A stretch of DNA of 64,000 nucleotides from Chrysopilus asiliformis (Eukaryota > Arthropoda > Insecta > Diptera > Rhagionidae). The notes beneath the pieces were generated by a model. That model was not told the origin of the DNA. It saw only the letters and a program-made list of their open reading frames with translations, and searched no databases. Below are positions 22,201 to 31,793 of this stretch, piece after piece. Every line of letters starts with the position of its first letter. The stretch's first letter is position 1. A program made the translations under genes and the position numbers. The stretch covers positions 33,821,644 to 33,885,643 of the forward strand of contig OZ035963.1 in the NCBI GenBank assembly GCA_964034945.1, in the 5' to 3' direction.

Positions 22201-25200
22201 GACGGACATGCAAAATTCATTTTTTTTTATCATTTTAAACACACTGGTGTAATTGATTTTTGTGTGTGATGACGGGATCTTGGCGTTACAAACGGTAAGG
22301 CAAAGTTAATATACCCTTTGGTTTCACCATACGGGTATAAAGATAATAGATATGTATTGTGTTGCACTAATCCTGAGTCTATACAAATACGAGCTTGAAA
22401 TTTGATATAGGAGAGGTCCTCACAAGACTCATGGGTAAGTTCATTGATGAGTAAAACTGGTCCATCCCTTCCAGCGTTCTTCATATAAATGAAAATTGTA
22501 TTTGAGATTTTCTTGAAAACAGTGCATCACATCAAGAAGTATTAAGAATAATATTTTTGATGACTTTTCCGTTACTTATAATAATATTAATTATTTATTG
22601 TTTGGACTTACTCGAAACTAATATCAAAACTTAATTGGACCAGGATTGTATCCTTTTCCTGCACTAAAGGACATTTTTCTGTAGACAACTAGTAAAATCT
22701 ACCTCTATCTTAAGGCCACTGATTTCAATGTTTTTTTATTTAAATAACAATTGCCGGCATAAAAACATTTACAAAAGTTTTAAAACCGTTCAAATTTTGA
22801 AGTTAAAATGAGAGTAAATCCCACTTGACCAAGGATTTTTTATTTTTTAATTTAAACAATGAGCCGTATATTTATACTCCACTTTTTTGGATCAAATTTC
22901 CCACTTTAATTCATACAAATTTAAAAATTTACTCAACCAAGTGGGGTATAAGCACATGCTCATTTTGCACATAGTGCCCAATTTGTTCTAACGGCTTTCA
23001 TTTCTTGAGTATCACATCTTGCTCGAATATTGAGTTTTCTATGCTCGCTTTCACTATTTACATCATAAATTACGGTGTTTGGGTATACAAATACTAAAGG
23101 TTAAAGCGAAACGTTCCACCGGTAATTTAGTAAAATTCCATCCAGACCTTTTTACGTGATGCGGAATACAAAGACAAAAAAAAATTGAACTGAACCCATT
23201 TTTGGTCATTACACATTTCGATTAGGGTAAAAAGGAAAATATGAGTCCAAAATTCTAACTGAACACAAAAAAGAAAATTTTATACATAAATAGTTTTGAA
23301 TATACTAACCATTTTTCAATAAATGCTTGCGGGGTGCTGGTATATGTTTGCCTTTTGAAAAGAATCCCTTAACATTATTCACAAGTCGACCAACGGATGA
23401 TCCATTTTGATGAACCTCACCAAATACGTCCAAGTTATACCAGGAGTATGTTAATCGTGAATTGGTTACAGTTTCACTTAGTGTCCCATATCCTTTCTGT
23501 TGGTGGAAGCTTATCGATGTTTGTTCATTCTTATTTGAATTTGCAGCCTAAAACATATTAGAAGATGATAAGATGTTGTTTACGCAATACCAGGGGCTGC
23601 GCCCCGAACCGCTCCACGATTCATCCCCAAACCAAACCTTTGCCTACCTTTCGACGTCGGCATGAACCCGAATCATAGGCTTAAAACCTCGGAGCGCGCT
23701 TAGTCTATCAACACAGAGAGAAATAATTAGGTGAAAACACCCAAAATCATCTTATAACCAATTTCTTGGTAAGGAGAATACCAACTAAAGGTAAGATTAG
23801 ACTATGCCAAATATTTGGCGTTTTTCGACTGCCAAACATGACAAATAGTGTGATCGCCAAATAAATTTTGCCAAATATTTGGCAAAAGCATATTTGGCAA
23901 AATTTTTGCCAAACACATATTTGACATTTTGCCAAATAGTGTGATCGGGTACGCCAAAAAAATGTGGCAAATTTTCCGTATTTGGCATGTTTGGCACTCT
24001 TGAAATTTCTAAAGTGGCAAACATGACAAACATTTTGCTTTTGACAGTATTCTGTGTCGTCCAGAGATTGTAAAATCGGTGTTGTTTTTTATCGCGATTT
24101 AAACAAAATGGAAAGTGTGGAGGTGCTGAGTGAAGTAGGAAATGTAGCGGAAGTTTCTAGGAATAAAATGGACAAGAAAAAAAGAGTGAGGGCAAAAGTT
24201 GTGGGCGAATGGAGCGAAATCATCGGCTGTCATACGAACAAAATTACGGTATAAGCTTGGATGTCCGATACGTAATTACTTAAGCAACTTTATGTAGCAG
24301 CCATCCGATTCCCTTTTTTGAACCCAATTTCTAACCCATACTCTTCTGCGACGAGTTTTTACCACTTCTTCGTCTTCCAGCAACAAATATGAAGCTCCAA
24401 AAACAGCGGCAATCGAAGCATAGTCCATTCTCTAATATTATTTTTGATGTTAAAAAGCTGTATTAAATAATTTTAATGAAAATACTCACATGTCAAATAA
24501 CTTAATTGCGATGGGCAATTCCGATAAAGAAAACTTTGCCACAAATTCGGCAAATAGTGTAATAACCTGACAAACAAGTTTGTCGTATGTTTGGCTGTTT
24601 CGTGTTTGGCTTATATTTGGCCAGATGAAAATTCGCCAAATGTTTGGCAAAAACAACTTAAGTGTAATACCCCTGGCAAATGGATGCGCCAAACACCATT
24701 ATTTGCCAAAGTTTCATATGCCAAATATTTGGCATAGTCTAATCTTACCTTAAGTAATTTGATAATTTAGCCAAAATTCTTGGTAAACCCAAATTTCGGA
24801 AGAAAATCAATTTAAAGTTGTTTGTTATATGAAATGCATATAATTATTCATTATAAAAAAATTGACGAAAAGTTTTGTGTGCTCTCGGTGGGATTCGAAC
24901 CGCCAAATCTCTGTTTGGTCTCTGACATGTTTACATGTTTGTGCGTTCTGCGTGCCTTGCTGGCTTGCTCCTTTGCTGAATTATAGTTAAAATAAGCATT
25001 TATGATTCAGTTCAAAATATGTTTAACAAATTAGTTTTTTACTTAACTTTTACATAATTTAAAAAAAAAATCTTTTACTAGTTCCTAAATTTATTATTTT
25101 TTTTAATAAAAAATACACTTTTAAATACAAATTTTCATGATGCCTGAATTTCAGAAAAAATATGCCGCATTTTTGTTTTCATTGCATTGATACAGCCATG

Positions 25201-28200
25201 TTCAAAAGTGTTAGGCACCATTTCAAAATCAATTTTTTCCTGTTTACGTGTATATAATATGATAGTGAAACAATGTGATTTTAAGAATATCAAAATTTAT
25301 TTATCTGACTAATATTAGGTGGGCCCACCCCTAGCCCTTATTACAGCAGCGAGTCTTTTCGGCATTGTCGCTACAAGCCTATTTTCGTGTCGTCACTTAT
25401 AAAATCCCATTCCTCCTGAATAGCCCTTTTCAGGGTATCTTCTGATGTTATTTTTGTGTTTCCGGATATTTTTCTTCAAAATACTCCACAAATGCTCTAT
25501 CAAAATCTATAATTTCTTTGTAAAAAATGGGGGTGCCTAACACTTTTGAACATGGCTGTATTTGTCAGTTCACTTGAACCTTTGGCTTTATTTTGGCCGA
25601 ATTCGAAGTTTGGCCGAAGGTGCCCGAACCCGATTAAACGGTCGCCCTCTAATAGCGAAAATAAAATGACGCGTCAATGCGTTCGTAAGCTTTGACATTT
25701 CAGCGCGCCAATCACGCTTTGACAACTGAATGCTTTGAAGCGTCTGTGCTAAAACCTAATAATTTGGATCTGTGATTCCATTTTGTTCTTGTGGCAGGAG
25801 TAGCACACAAAGCACATGAAACAAGAAATAAATATTGATAGAGATACGGACGATTGCTTTACAAAATATGTTATTTAAATGAAAGCCACGATGTTCCACA
25901 GCATGTTTTAAAATCACTAGAATGATCAACGAATATATTTGAATTATTTCCACCTGATGTTTTGTCTTCTTTTTCCTAATTTTCATACTATTTCGATTTT
26001 AGATTGCATTAGTTTTCTATCTTTTAACTAATGCTTCTTTAAATGCATCATTTGCCTTACAATTTTTCAAAAATCACTCACAAAACACAATTTTCATTCA
26101 AATTTCAAAGCGCCAATGCGTCTGAAAGTAGAAAGTAGATTTACTCCATGCGTCAGGGAGCTTTTTGAAGCGTCAACCCAAAGCTTCATTATAAATCATC
26201 CAATAGTAAACAACAGGTTTTACTTTTGAAGCGTCGAAATGTCAAAGCTTACGCATGCCTTACTGCGTCATTGTGTTTTCCCTATAAAAATTCATGTATT
26301 TGTTTAAAAAAAATATAAGCATCACAAATCCGTTTTTCTCTCTATAACATATTTATATTTATAAAAACAATAAAAATCATAAAATGTATAGCCTCTAGAT
26401 CAGTGGTTCTTAACCTTGTTGGAGGTACTGATCCCCACCAGTTTCATATGCGCGTTCACCGAACCCTTCTTATGCTACATTTACACGAATGACAAATTTG
26501 TCATTTTTTTCTTGTCATTATGTTAATTCCCGTGTAAATGGCATAATTTTTGTAATTTTTTCTGTCAGAAAATGTCAATCTCTCATAAAAGAATGAACTT
26601 GTCCATTCTTTTATGCCAGATTGTCATTCGTACAAACGCAATATTAGTTATGACAAAAGTTGAATACTAAAGTTGTCATAACTAATATTGCGTTTGCACG
26701 AATGACAATCTGGCATAAAAGAATGGACAAGTTCATTCTTTTATGAGAGATTGACATTTTCTGACAGAAAAAATTACAAAAATTATGCCATTTACACGGG
26801 AATTAACATAATGACAAGAAAAAAATGACAAATGTGTCATTCGTGTAAATGTAGCATTAATTCGAAAAATTAAATATGATTTTTTCAAATTCAAAACATA
26901 GATATATATTTATACATAGGTGCACAAAATGAACAAAACCATTAAAGAACTAACCATTATAAAAACAAAAAGTGTTTTTGACCTCCGCTGAACCCGGGAG
27001 ACTGACTCACCGAACCCAAGTTAAGAACCACTGCTCTAGATAGTTGAACTTGTATAGGGAAATAAATTTATTATTGCGATGCATTGAAAAATATTTCTTA
27101 AGGTATTCAAAATCGAAACTAAGGACATTTTCTCTTCATCCATCTGAAGTGTGACGAAAAGATTTTCTCAATGTTTTAAGGAGTTGTTGGACCACATTTA
27201 AAGAAAACTATTTCCAATGGACTCAATTTAAGTTCTTGAGGCAAACCAACATTACTTTCGACTTTTAAAATTAAACCGACTTTTTCAAAAATAGAAATAT
27301 TTTGTTGTTTTGTAATGCAATGTGTAAACTTTAACTTAATTTGGGACGCTCAGATCAAACAGGATCTAATCCACAAAATCAATGGGAATTCAATCTTTGA
27401 ATAACATTTTGAAATTAATCAGAATATTTACAATAATAGCAATAACTGCTTTGAGCTATGTTCCTCATCTAGTTATAATAGACAAGAGGCCTTGGTTCGT
27501 GACCAATGTTTCAGTTTGTGAACAAAATTTCGGTTCTTGTATAGGCATGTGGAAATAAAAAGTAAGTCAGAGGGATAATTAATGTAGAAGAAATGCAGTA
27601 AAACTGTTGGTTAGTATGCTTTTTCCAGTGTTGTTCCTCTACGCGTAGACTTTAATTGTCTACACTTTAGTGTAGACAATAGCGTAGACAATCGATTTGG
27701 GGTAGACAATGTAGACATTGGCGTAGACAATGTCGACTTTGCGTAGACAATGTAGACTTTCTCATATCTGTCAAAACAAAGTCATTAGTGAGTCATATAT
27801 TGTCAAAGCCGAAATCGACTGACCTTTGATAGGTCTATATATTATTTTATTTGAATTACTTCCGTATTGAGTTCCGTCTATCTGTAAATACGACAACTCT
27901 CAACGGAATTAAGCTAAAGACTAGAAACAAACGTGTTTTTCGAACAAATTAAACAGATATTATTAAATGAGCAAAGCCATCCCATATAAATGAATCAGTT
28001 TTTTAAATAAACGGTTCGTTATATTGAAAAATGTGTAAAGCAAAAAGATTTTAGAATTCAATGTGATTTCAATTGCAAAAATTCAAAAAAGCCGCTTAGA
28101 TTGCATGAAAATAATTAGAATTGCCACTAAAGTTTGCTCCGAAGTTCTCCATTACAGCATTTGGCGATTGCTTCCTGGAAATTGTGCTTTATTATGTTAA

Positions 28201-29218
28201 AATTAATTGAAGAAAATGAGATTTTAAAACTAAATCAGCTATCCTTTATTTTATTGATTGTCTACATTGTCTACGCGTAGAGAATAGACCATTGTCTACA
28301 GTAATAGTCTACGCGTAGACAATGATGTAGTCTACATCACGTAGACTACACGGCACAACACTGGCTTTTTCACCTTGAGGCTTAATGTCTTCTTCAAACG
28401 GGTTAAATGACTTTGTATTTTCATCTATATGTTGTTTATGGATTGGTTTATGCACTTTGAATACGATTTAATACGTAGTTCCAAATCATTTTACATATAT
28501 TGATTTGTATAGAAAAAACGATTTTGGTTTGTGAACCTTTTTTTGGAGGAACGGGGTAAATCCATGAATCAAGGTTCCACTGTAATTTGGGTCGTTTAAA
28601 TTTCCGAGTGGTCCTTTTTGTAAATCGCAGTTCATACACAAGCTAAAATTTCAAAGCAAGAAACAGGAAAAATTAATCATTAAAAAATGTATATATAGTC
28701 CGTGTATAAAATACTCAACGCTCATTTTAGGTTTTCCCGACCTCCTCACCCCTTGTCACTTTTTTTCGAAATTTTCTGTACGGAGTTTAGTTTTGCGGTT
28801 ACACTACAGCGACTAACATACAAGTTGTGTTTTTTATTGTCTTCTTCTACACTAAGGTTCAATGGACACTCACTGAAAATGGCTTTAAATATTTGGCAAT
28901 AACATCATGTATGTCTAAGCCTTATGAAGAGATAATACTACGATGGCTAAATTAAGTAATTATTTATTTAATGATATACCAAGTTAAGCAAGAAAACAGA
29001 AAAGTGTAGCCGATATTTTCAATTTTTTTTTAAGAACACTCGGAAATTTTTTAAAAGTTATAAATTAAGAAACGAAAATTTTTAAAATAGAAATTCGCTT
29101 TGCTTCCAAAAGGATCATGGCTTATTTTTTTTAAATGTTTTTGTTTGCTTACTGAAATCACATTTTCACTAGAATCCCCTCTTATTAACACCTCTTGGTC
29201 ATCGTTTCCTGCTGTCAT
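13860..29218 (-). CDS. w: white, ABCG half-transporter for eye-pigment precursors, seven exons, 675 aa
   Basis: Exons: 29153-29218, 23310-23547, 20597-21251, 20388-20519, 16727-16916, 16541-16672, 13860-14474. All introns are GT..AG and phases agree, giving 675 codons plus TAA (Drosophila 687). The N-terminus [14 protein letters not shown] resembles fly White. The nucleotide-binding domain has Walker A GSSGAGKT (about 116-123), signature LSGGERKR (about 227), Walker B LLLCDEP (about 247) and H-loop HQPSS (about 284). Exons 6-7 encode the ABC2 membrane domain, including [34 protein letters not shown] and [20 protein letters not shown]. In Drosophila White pairs with Scarlet or Brown at pigment-granule membranes to import tryptophan/ommochrome and guanine/pteridine precursors. 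No frameshift or lost motif is seen, so it should be functional. The long first intron (5.6 kb) resembles fly white; introns 4 (3.5 kb) and 6 (2.1 kb) are also large. Confidence 0.97.
14826..15260. repeat. Repeat family Y copy, with MITE inserted (white intron 6)
   Basis: Opens with 'aatatctcgataacggtaaa' and closes with 'atatctcgacaacggttaaa', plus 'ccgttagtttgcaagcaatt', all shared with 1-188 and 38140-38640. It is split by a MITE at 14887-15132. Class unknown. Confidence 0.5.
14887..15132. mobile_element. TIR MITE (GAGGCGTTAAAAGC), AATT flanks
   Basis: 246 bp. The ends GAGGCGTTAAAAGCTAGAG and CTCTAGGTTTTAACGCCTC are inverted repeats that continue into 'tggaccaa/ttggtcca'. Both sides carry AATT, a possible 4-bp target duplication. 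No ORF of note. Confidence 0.7.
15761..16210. mobile_element. TIR element (TAGGTCTGTTCGATATGAG), white intron 6
   Basis: 450 bp with inverted ends TAGGTCTGTTCGATATGAGT and ACTTATATCGAACAGACCTA. The left end is duplicated in tandem (again at about 15817), and 'ggacttactccgaactt' motifs recur inside. TA is present at both outer edges, so a TA-duplicating family is possible. Noncoding. Confidence 0.68.
16977..17487. mobile_element. TIR repeat in white intron 4; second copy at 49558-50005
   Basis: Ends 'cgaggccctccattacc' and 'ggtaatgaagagccctcg' are inverted. Internal 'ttcccaactgcaaaaaaata' followed by 'gagacatttatgtgaag' is shared in reverse orientation with 49558-50005, which shows it is dispersed. 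No coding region was identified. Confidence 0.6.
17488..18041. other. White intron 4, no recognised feature
   Basis: AT-rich intronic DNA with no ORF, repeat match or inverted repeat that I can support. Confidence 0.4.
18042..18509 (+). mobile_element. Non-autonomous Helitron-like element (H1 family)
   Basis: 5' region 'ctaatatataaaaatgagtt' followed by a GTCT run and 'ttcacgcaaaaacgcctg'. 3' end 'ggcaacgacgggtatgcaaa' closing in CTAG followed by T, the CTRR|T end of Helitrons. No TIR or target duplication. The same 3' end occurs at 42203 (minus). The 5' boundary is approximate. It sits in white intron 4. Confidence 0.65.
18517..19214. mobile_element. TIR transposon with repeated TGTGGTA motifs (white intron 4)
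   Basis: 698 bp. The ends TAGAGTAAGTTCGGGTATTG and CAATACCCGAACTTACTCTA are inverted repeats, with a possible TA duplication. 'gggtaatgtggtatactg' repeats several times inside, in both orientations. No transposase recognised. Its left edge abuts the Helitron end. Confidence 0.68.
19215..20100. other. White intron 4, no recognised feature
   Basis: AT-rich intronic sequence. The minus-strand ORFs of about 70 codons show no homology and lie in the intron, so they were not called. Confidence 0.4.
20101..20277. mobile_element. Palindromic MITE (TACGTCTCCACTTATACAC)
   Basis: 177 bp near-palindrome. Ends TACGTCTCCACTTATACACT and GTGCATAAGTAGAGACGTA are inverted, with a second inverted pair near the centre ('acattgatacacttattcac' against 'ggagacacgtgtatcaatgt'). 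Located 110 bp downstream of white exon 4. Confidence 0.7.
21575..22370. mobile_element. CAGGTA-type TIR element, truncated, split by mini-me E
   Basis: 'gtatccctcgagttacgcgg' and repeated 'gagttacgcg' motifs match the reverse complement of the intact element at 50362-50625. The match breaks at 21738 and resumes at 22342 ('gataatagatatgtattg'), the exact place where mini-me E lies. The distal TIR is lost. White intron 2. Confidence 0.7.
21739..22341 (-). mobile_element. mini-me-like element E, with an empty-site paralog
   Basis: Minus-oriented full copy: 'aaacataacaaaagctataa' to 'ccatacgggtataaa', with (GTCY)n at 22116-22206. The uninterrupted sister of its target at about 50460 fixes both ends within a few A residues and shows no obvious target duplication. 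Confidence 0.85.
22376..22560 (+). repeat. Degenerate mini-me-related fragment
   Basis: 'gagcttgaaatttgatatag', 'gtaagttcattgatgagtaa' and 'actggtccatcc' track the mini-me body in order but are diverged. The start, microsatellite and 3' end are missing. Confidence 0.45.
22561..23309. other. White intron 2 remainder, no recognised feature
   Basis: AT-rich intron sequence between the repeat cluster and exon 2. I see no ORF, TIR or repeat match. Confidence 0.4.
23590..23690 (-). mobile_element. Helitron-like 3'-end fragment (GC-rich)
   Basis: The reverse strand reads 'ggttcggggcgcagcccctg' ending in CTGG then T, a CTRR|T terminus. The same GC-rich end closes the large Helitron-like insertion at 57460. 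Only about 100 bp is recognisable. It lies 40 bp from white exon 2 on the intron 1 side. Confidence 0.5.
23789..24750. mobile_element. PIF/Harbinger element, TAA duplication (white intron 1)
   Basis: 962 bp. Inverted ends start AGGTAAGATTAGACTATGCC and run at least 32 bp into 'aaatatttggc'; TAA flanks both sides (23786-23788, 24751-24753). Many 'gccaaatatttggc' motifs occur subterminally. It holds a truncated transposase start on the minus strand and a 49-codon plus-strand ORF (24108-24254) of unknown identity, possibly from the Myb-like partner gene of Harbinger elements. Confidence 0.88.
24276..24428 (-). pseudogene. Harbinger transposase N-terminal remnant, 50 aa
   Basis: ATG at 24428 gives a short protein ending in TAA at 24278-24276. 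The segment [20 protein letters not shown] followed by IKLLK matches the start of HARBI1-type nucleases (R-R-x-W-V-R-x-W ... L-x-K-L). Everything beyond is deleted, so it cannot be catalytic. Confidence 0.75.
25193..25558 (-). mobile_element. Deleted Tc1-like element, copy 1 (TA duplication)
   Basis: Inverted ends CAGCCATGTTCAAAAGTGTT (about 27 bp) are flanked by TA at 25191-25192 and 25559-25560. The minus strand encodes a broken Tc1 transposase C-terminus: [11 protein letters not shown], then after a stop [16 protein letters not shown] sister copy in opposite orientation is at 49037-49387. White intron 1. Confidence 0.85.
26401..27033. mobile_element. hAT MITE with 8-bp duplication, invaded by the 384-bp palindromic MITE
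   Basis: Ends CAGTGGTTCTTAACCTTG and AAGTTAAGAACCACTG are Charlie-like hAT TIRs. The 8-bp duplication CTCTAGAT lies at 26393-26400 and 27034-27041. Without the palindromic MITE the element is about 246 bp. No transposase. White intron 1. Confidence 0.9.
26473..26856. mobile_element. 384-bp palindromic MITE, copy 1
   Basis: The two arms of about 180 bp are near-perfect inverted repeats around a 20-bp loop. Ends TGCTACATTTACACGAATG and the complement; TTA flanks (26470-26472, 26857-26859), consistent with PIF/Harbinger. Sister copies at 31794-32177 and 52553-57802 (split) have the same length. Confidence 0.88.
27626..28363. mobile_element. hAT-type element rich in GTCTACGCGTAGAC motifs
   Basis: 738 bp. 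Ends CAGTGTTGTTCC and GGCACAACACTG are flanked by the 8-bp duplication GCTTTTTC (27618-27625, 28364-28371). Both subterminal regions carry many 'gtagacaat' and 'gtctacgcgtagac' units in both orientations, likely transposase-binding sites. No transposase ORF. White intron 1. Confidence 0.88.
28364..29152. other. White intron 1, 5' portion
   Basis: About 790 bp of AT-rich intron immediately downstream of exon 1. No repeat or ORF can be supported. In Drosophila the first intron of white has regulatory roles, but no specific site is claimed here. Confidence 0.4.
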
Positions 29219-29305
29219 ACTTTAAAATATGTATTTCCTGATTGCGAAATGGCAATCTATTTTCCACTTGATCGAGACAAAAAAAAACTTAATTCGATTG
29301 ATGCG

Positions 29306-29313
29306 TTTATATA
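29306..29313 (-). promoter_or_regulatory. Putative TATA box of white
   Basis: The minus strand reads TATATAAA, ending 88 bp before the white ATG (29218). With a start site about 30 bp downstream this gives a 5' UTR near 60 nt. Based on motif and spacing only. Confidence 0.45.
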
Positions 29314-30007
29314 AAAGTACTTAATTAAGGTAATGATCTCGCCGAAGAATTTTTTAGACTGATTCTGGTGTACATTGAATAGTGCACAATTCAGTTAGGC
29401 GTTGCGTACGATAAGAGATGTCAACAAAATCGAAGCAAATATACATTTTCTTAGTTGTCTGGTAATTTAAGACAGGGTTTTGCCTTTAATTTATTTCTTT
29501 TTTATTTACATACATACTGGAAAATAAGCCCATAATATACATACTAACATACTACAAGACTTTTATGTGCAGTGGTGTGGAGATCAAGTAATAGAAAACA
29601 AGTAACATTATACCGTATTTAATCTGTTTCTCCATTTCGTGGTGTACCTACTTATAGCTAACTTTACTTTCTGTATTTATTGAGCATATGAGAAAAATGA
29701 GATAGCTTTACTGCTGGCATTACAATGGCTTCCCTTAGGATTTTTCACCCTCAATGAAGCAGGTTTGTGAGGTAAATGGAGGAACGTTGAAAAGTTTTCG
29801 GTTCAACAAGGAAAAAAATCAGCATAGGAAACGTTTCTATAAAATATGGGAGAGCGATTATAGGGGTCGTTACACTATTTTGTAGGAAAAGCGTTAATAA
29901 ATATTGGAACTAGTCCTAGTTTTAGTGGAATCATTTGCTCAAAATGATTGGACTAACTTTTAATCCCATTTCTGAAATTCGACATTTTTTAACAAATTTT
30001 CTATTAA

Positions 30008-31058
30008 CACATTGAACGCCACGGCAAAATCGGTAATGTTTCCCCGGAGGCCACGTAGCTTTTTGTGAACGAATGTTTTCGTTGTTACTCAAAATGAACT
30101 TTTGGACCAATATGGGCTGTCAACAGGTCCTTTTTGTACTTTTTGTGCAAGGATTTCTGTGTCGCACGTTTTTGGTCGCATGGCCCTGCACGGAAAAAAT
30201 ACCGTGCAACAGATCCTGAAGGCGCAGAGTTGACTGATCCACAACCTTCTACTAGTGCAGGACCTTCAGCGAGAACCAAAAAAAGAATTAAAAAGCCGTT
30301 GGCGGTTTTAGATTACAACAAAGGGAAGGCCGGAATCGATTTGTCTGACCAAATGGCATCATATGCCACCACTCTGCGAAAAGGACTAAAATGGTATCGC
30401 AAACTAGGCATTGAGTTACTACTTGGTATTTCTGTTGTGAATGCTTTAATTATTTATAAAGCAGCCATAACCAAAAACACGAAAATTCGGAAATTCCGAG
30501 AAGATATTGCAACTGAATTACTAGAATTTTCATCAGCACAACCAACATCAATGAAGAAAAAACACACTATTGAAAAAAGGAAGGATGAAAATAACAAATC
30601 TACTTTTCTTTCTATATTTTATCTTTCTTTCAGTTGAATTGCTCAAATGAAAAAACAACATATAGAATAAAAAATGTAACATAAATAAAACTAAAGAATT
30701 AGAATGACTGCCTTTATTTTTCTAGAATTCAGAACTTTATTTTGTATACCTATTTCTGTGAATAAGATTATATTTTTTCAAAATAGTTCTGCTTGTTTCA
30801 CAAAAATAATTTCAAAAAATTCCTTAACCTATATCGCCCAAAAAACTATGAAAAAAAGCTCCAGGGCCAAGCTGAAAACTCGTAAATGTTCCTCGGAGGC
30901 CACCGAATTCAGTGGCAATGTAAAATCCCATATGTAAAAAGCCGTTTTCGTGCGACGTGGCTCCCAGTAAACCTAGTGCCGTCGCACGATAATGTGCGAC
31001 GTGGCCCCCTGGGAAACATAGGTGTCGCACGTTTTCGTGCGACGTGGCGTTCAATGTG
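30008..31058 (+). mobile_element. piggyBac-like element, TTAA duplication
   Basis: 1,051 bp. Inverted ends CACATTGAACGCCACG and CGTGGCGTTCAATGTG are flanked by TTAA at 30004-30007 and 31059-31062. 'gtcgcacgttttcgtgcgac' hairpin motifs lie near the right end. Only the transposase C-terminus remains. The empty target is preserved at about 52530. Confidence 0.92.
30134..30637 (+). pseudogene. piggyBac transposase C-terminal fragment
   Basis: From about residue 38 the frame reads PSTSAGPSARTKKRIKKPLA, VLDYNKGKAGIDLSDQMASY, LRKGLKWYRKLGIELLLGIS, VVNALIIYK: the last catalytic-domain block of PGBD-type transposases, including the conserved D-x-S-D-Q and KWYRK segments. The first two catalytic Asp regions are absent and the C-terminal cysteine-rich finger is not seen. 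Non-functional. Confidence 0.88.
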
Positions 31059-31415
31059 TTAAATTTCAATCCTCTCAAATAATTAACCACATTTTTAATT
31101 AAACTTGTATTATTTTTCAATACTTTTTTACAGTTTAGGCTGCGCTTCGTATCGAAAATGGGTATATTTTTAATGCATTTTGTATTAACTTTTAATCTCA
31201 GTTCTGGAATTCGATATTTTTTTAATAAAATTTGTATTATTTTTCTAATAACAATAAACATGAAAATTTTTTTTTAAAAAATAATCCGGTTGTATTAAAT
31301 TTCAATAAAAAAAGCATTAAAATCAATAACTTATTTGGATTACGTTTTAATAAAGAAAAGATTAAAAAAAAAATCTTCGGCGAGATTAACTTTTAATCTT
31401 TTTTCGGTGTGGAAC

Positions 31416-31790
31416 CGTATACAATAACAAAAAGATTAAAATTTGGCCCAAAATTTATTACCATATAGTATGTGGGAAGAATTGACATATTCCAACAAAA
31501 GTATCATCCGTTCCTAGCTTTTACTGGAAATATTCCTATACTGAGGGGAAAACAATGCTATATTATGGAATGGAATCGTTCCAATTGTTTTTAGAAGTGG
31601 CACCAATATTATGTAGCACTCACTGCTACAAATAAATGAAACGAATCCTAAGTGCTGTCGGACTCATTTCTATGCAATAAGGATCCAGCGAATATGGTAA
31701 TTCAAGTCAACTTTTTTTCTTCGATTATAATTCGCATGTGATTTGCGAACTCGTGGTTTTTATAGTTTGGACCTGCCTGGCACAACACTC
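31416..31790. other. Intergenic, no recognised feature
   Basis: AT-rich spacer between repeat X and the next MITE. Nothing can be supported. Confidence 0.4.
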
Positions 31791-31793
31791 TAA

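Larger units (their letters stand above)
29940..31411 (+). repeat. Unclassified repeat X, copy 1, split by a piggyBac element
   Basis: Begins 'attggactaacttttaatcc' and ends 'cttttttcggtgtggaac'. The same start is at about 52472 and the same end at about 61945. Low-complexity 'gcattaaaattttaataaa' phrases fill the interior. Removing the piggyBac insert gives a continuous match to 52472-52549. No ORF; class unknown. Confidence 0.6.

Noticed and set aside
22116..22206. CRISPR-like periodic repeats
   Set aside because: The 4-bp GTCY units have no spacers, and the context is an insect mobile element.
24880..24960. tRNA-like 'ggtgggattcgaaccgcc' on the minus strand
   Set aside because: A T-loop-like motif is present, but I could not pair an acceptor stem or find D and anticodon arms of proper size.
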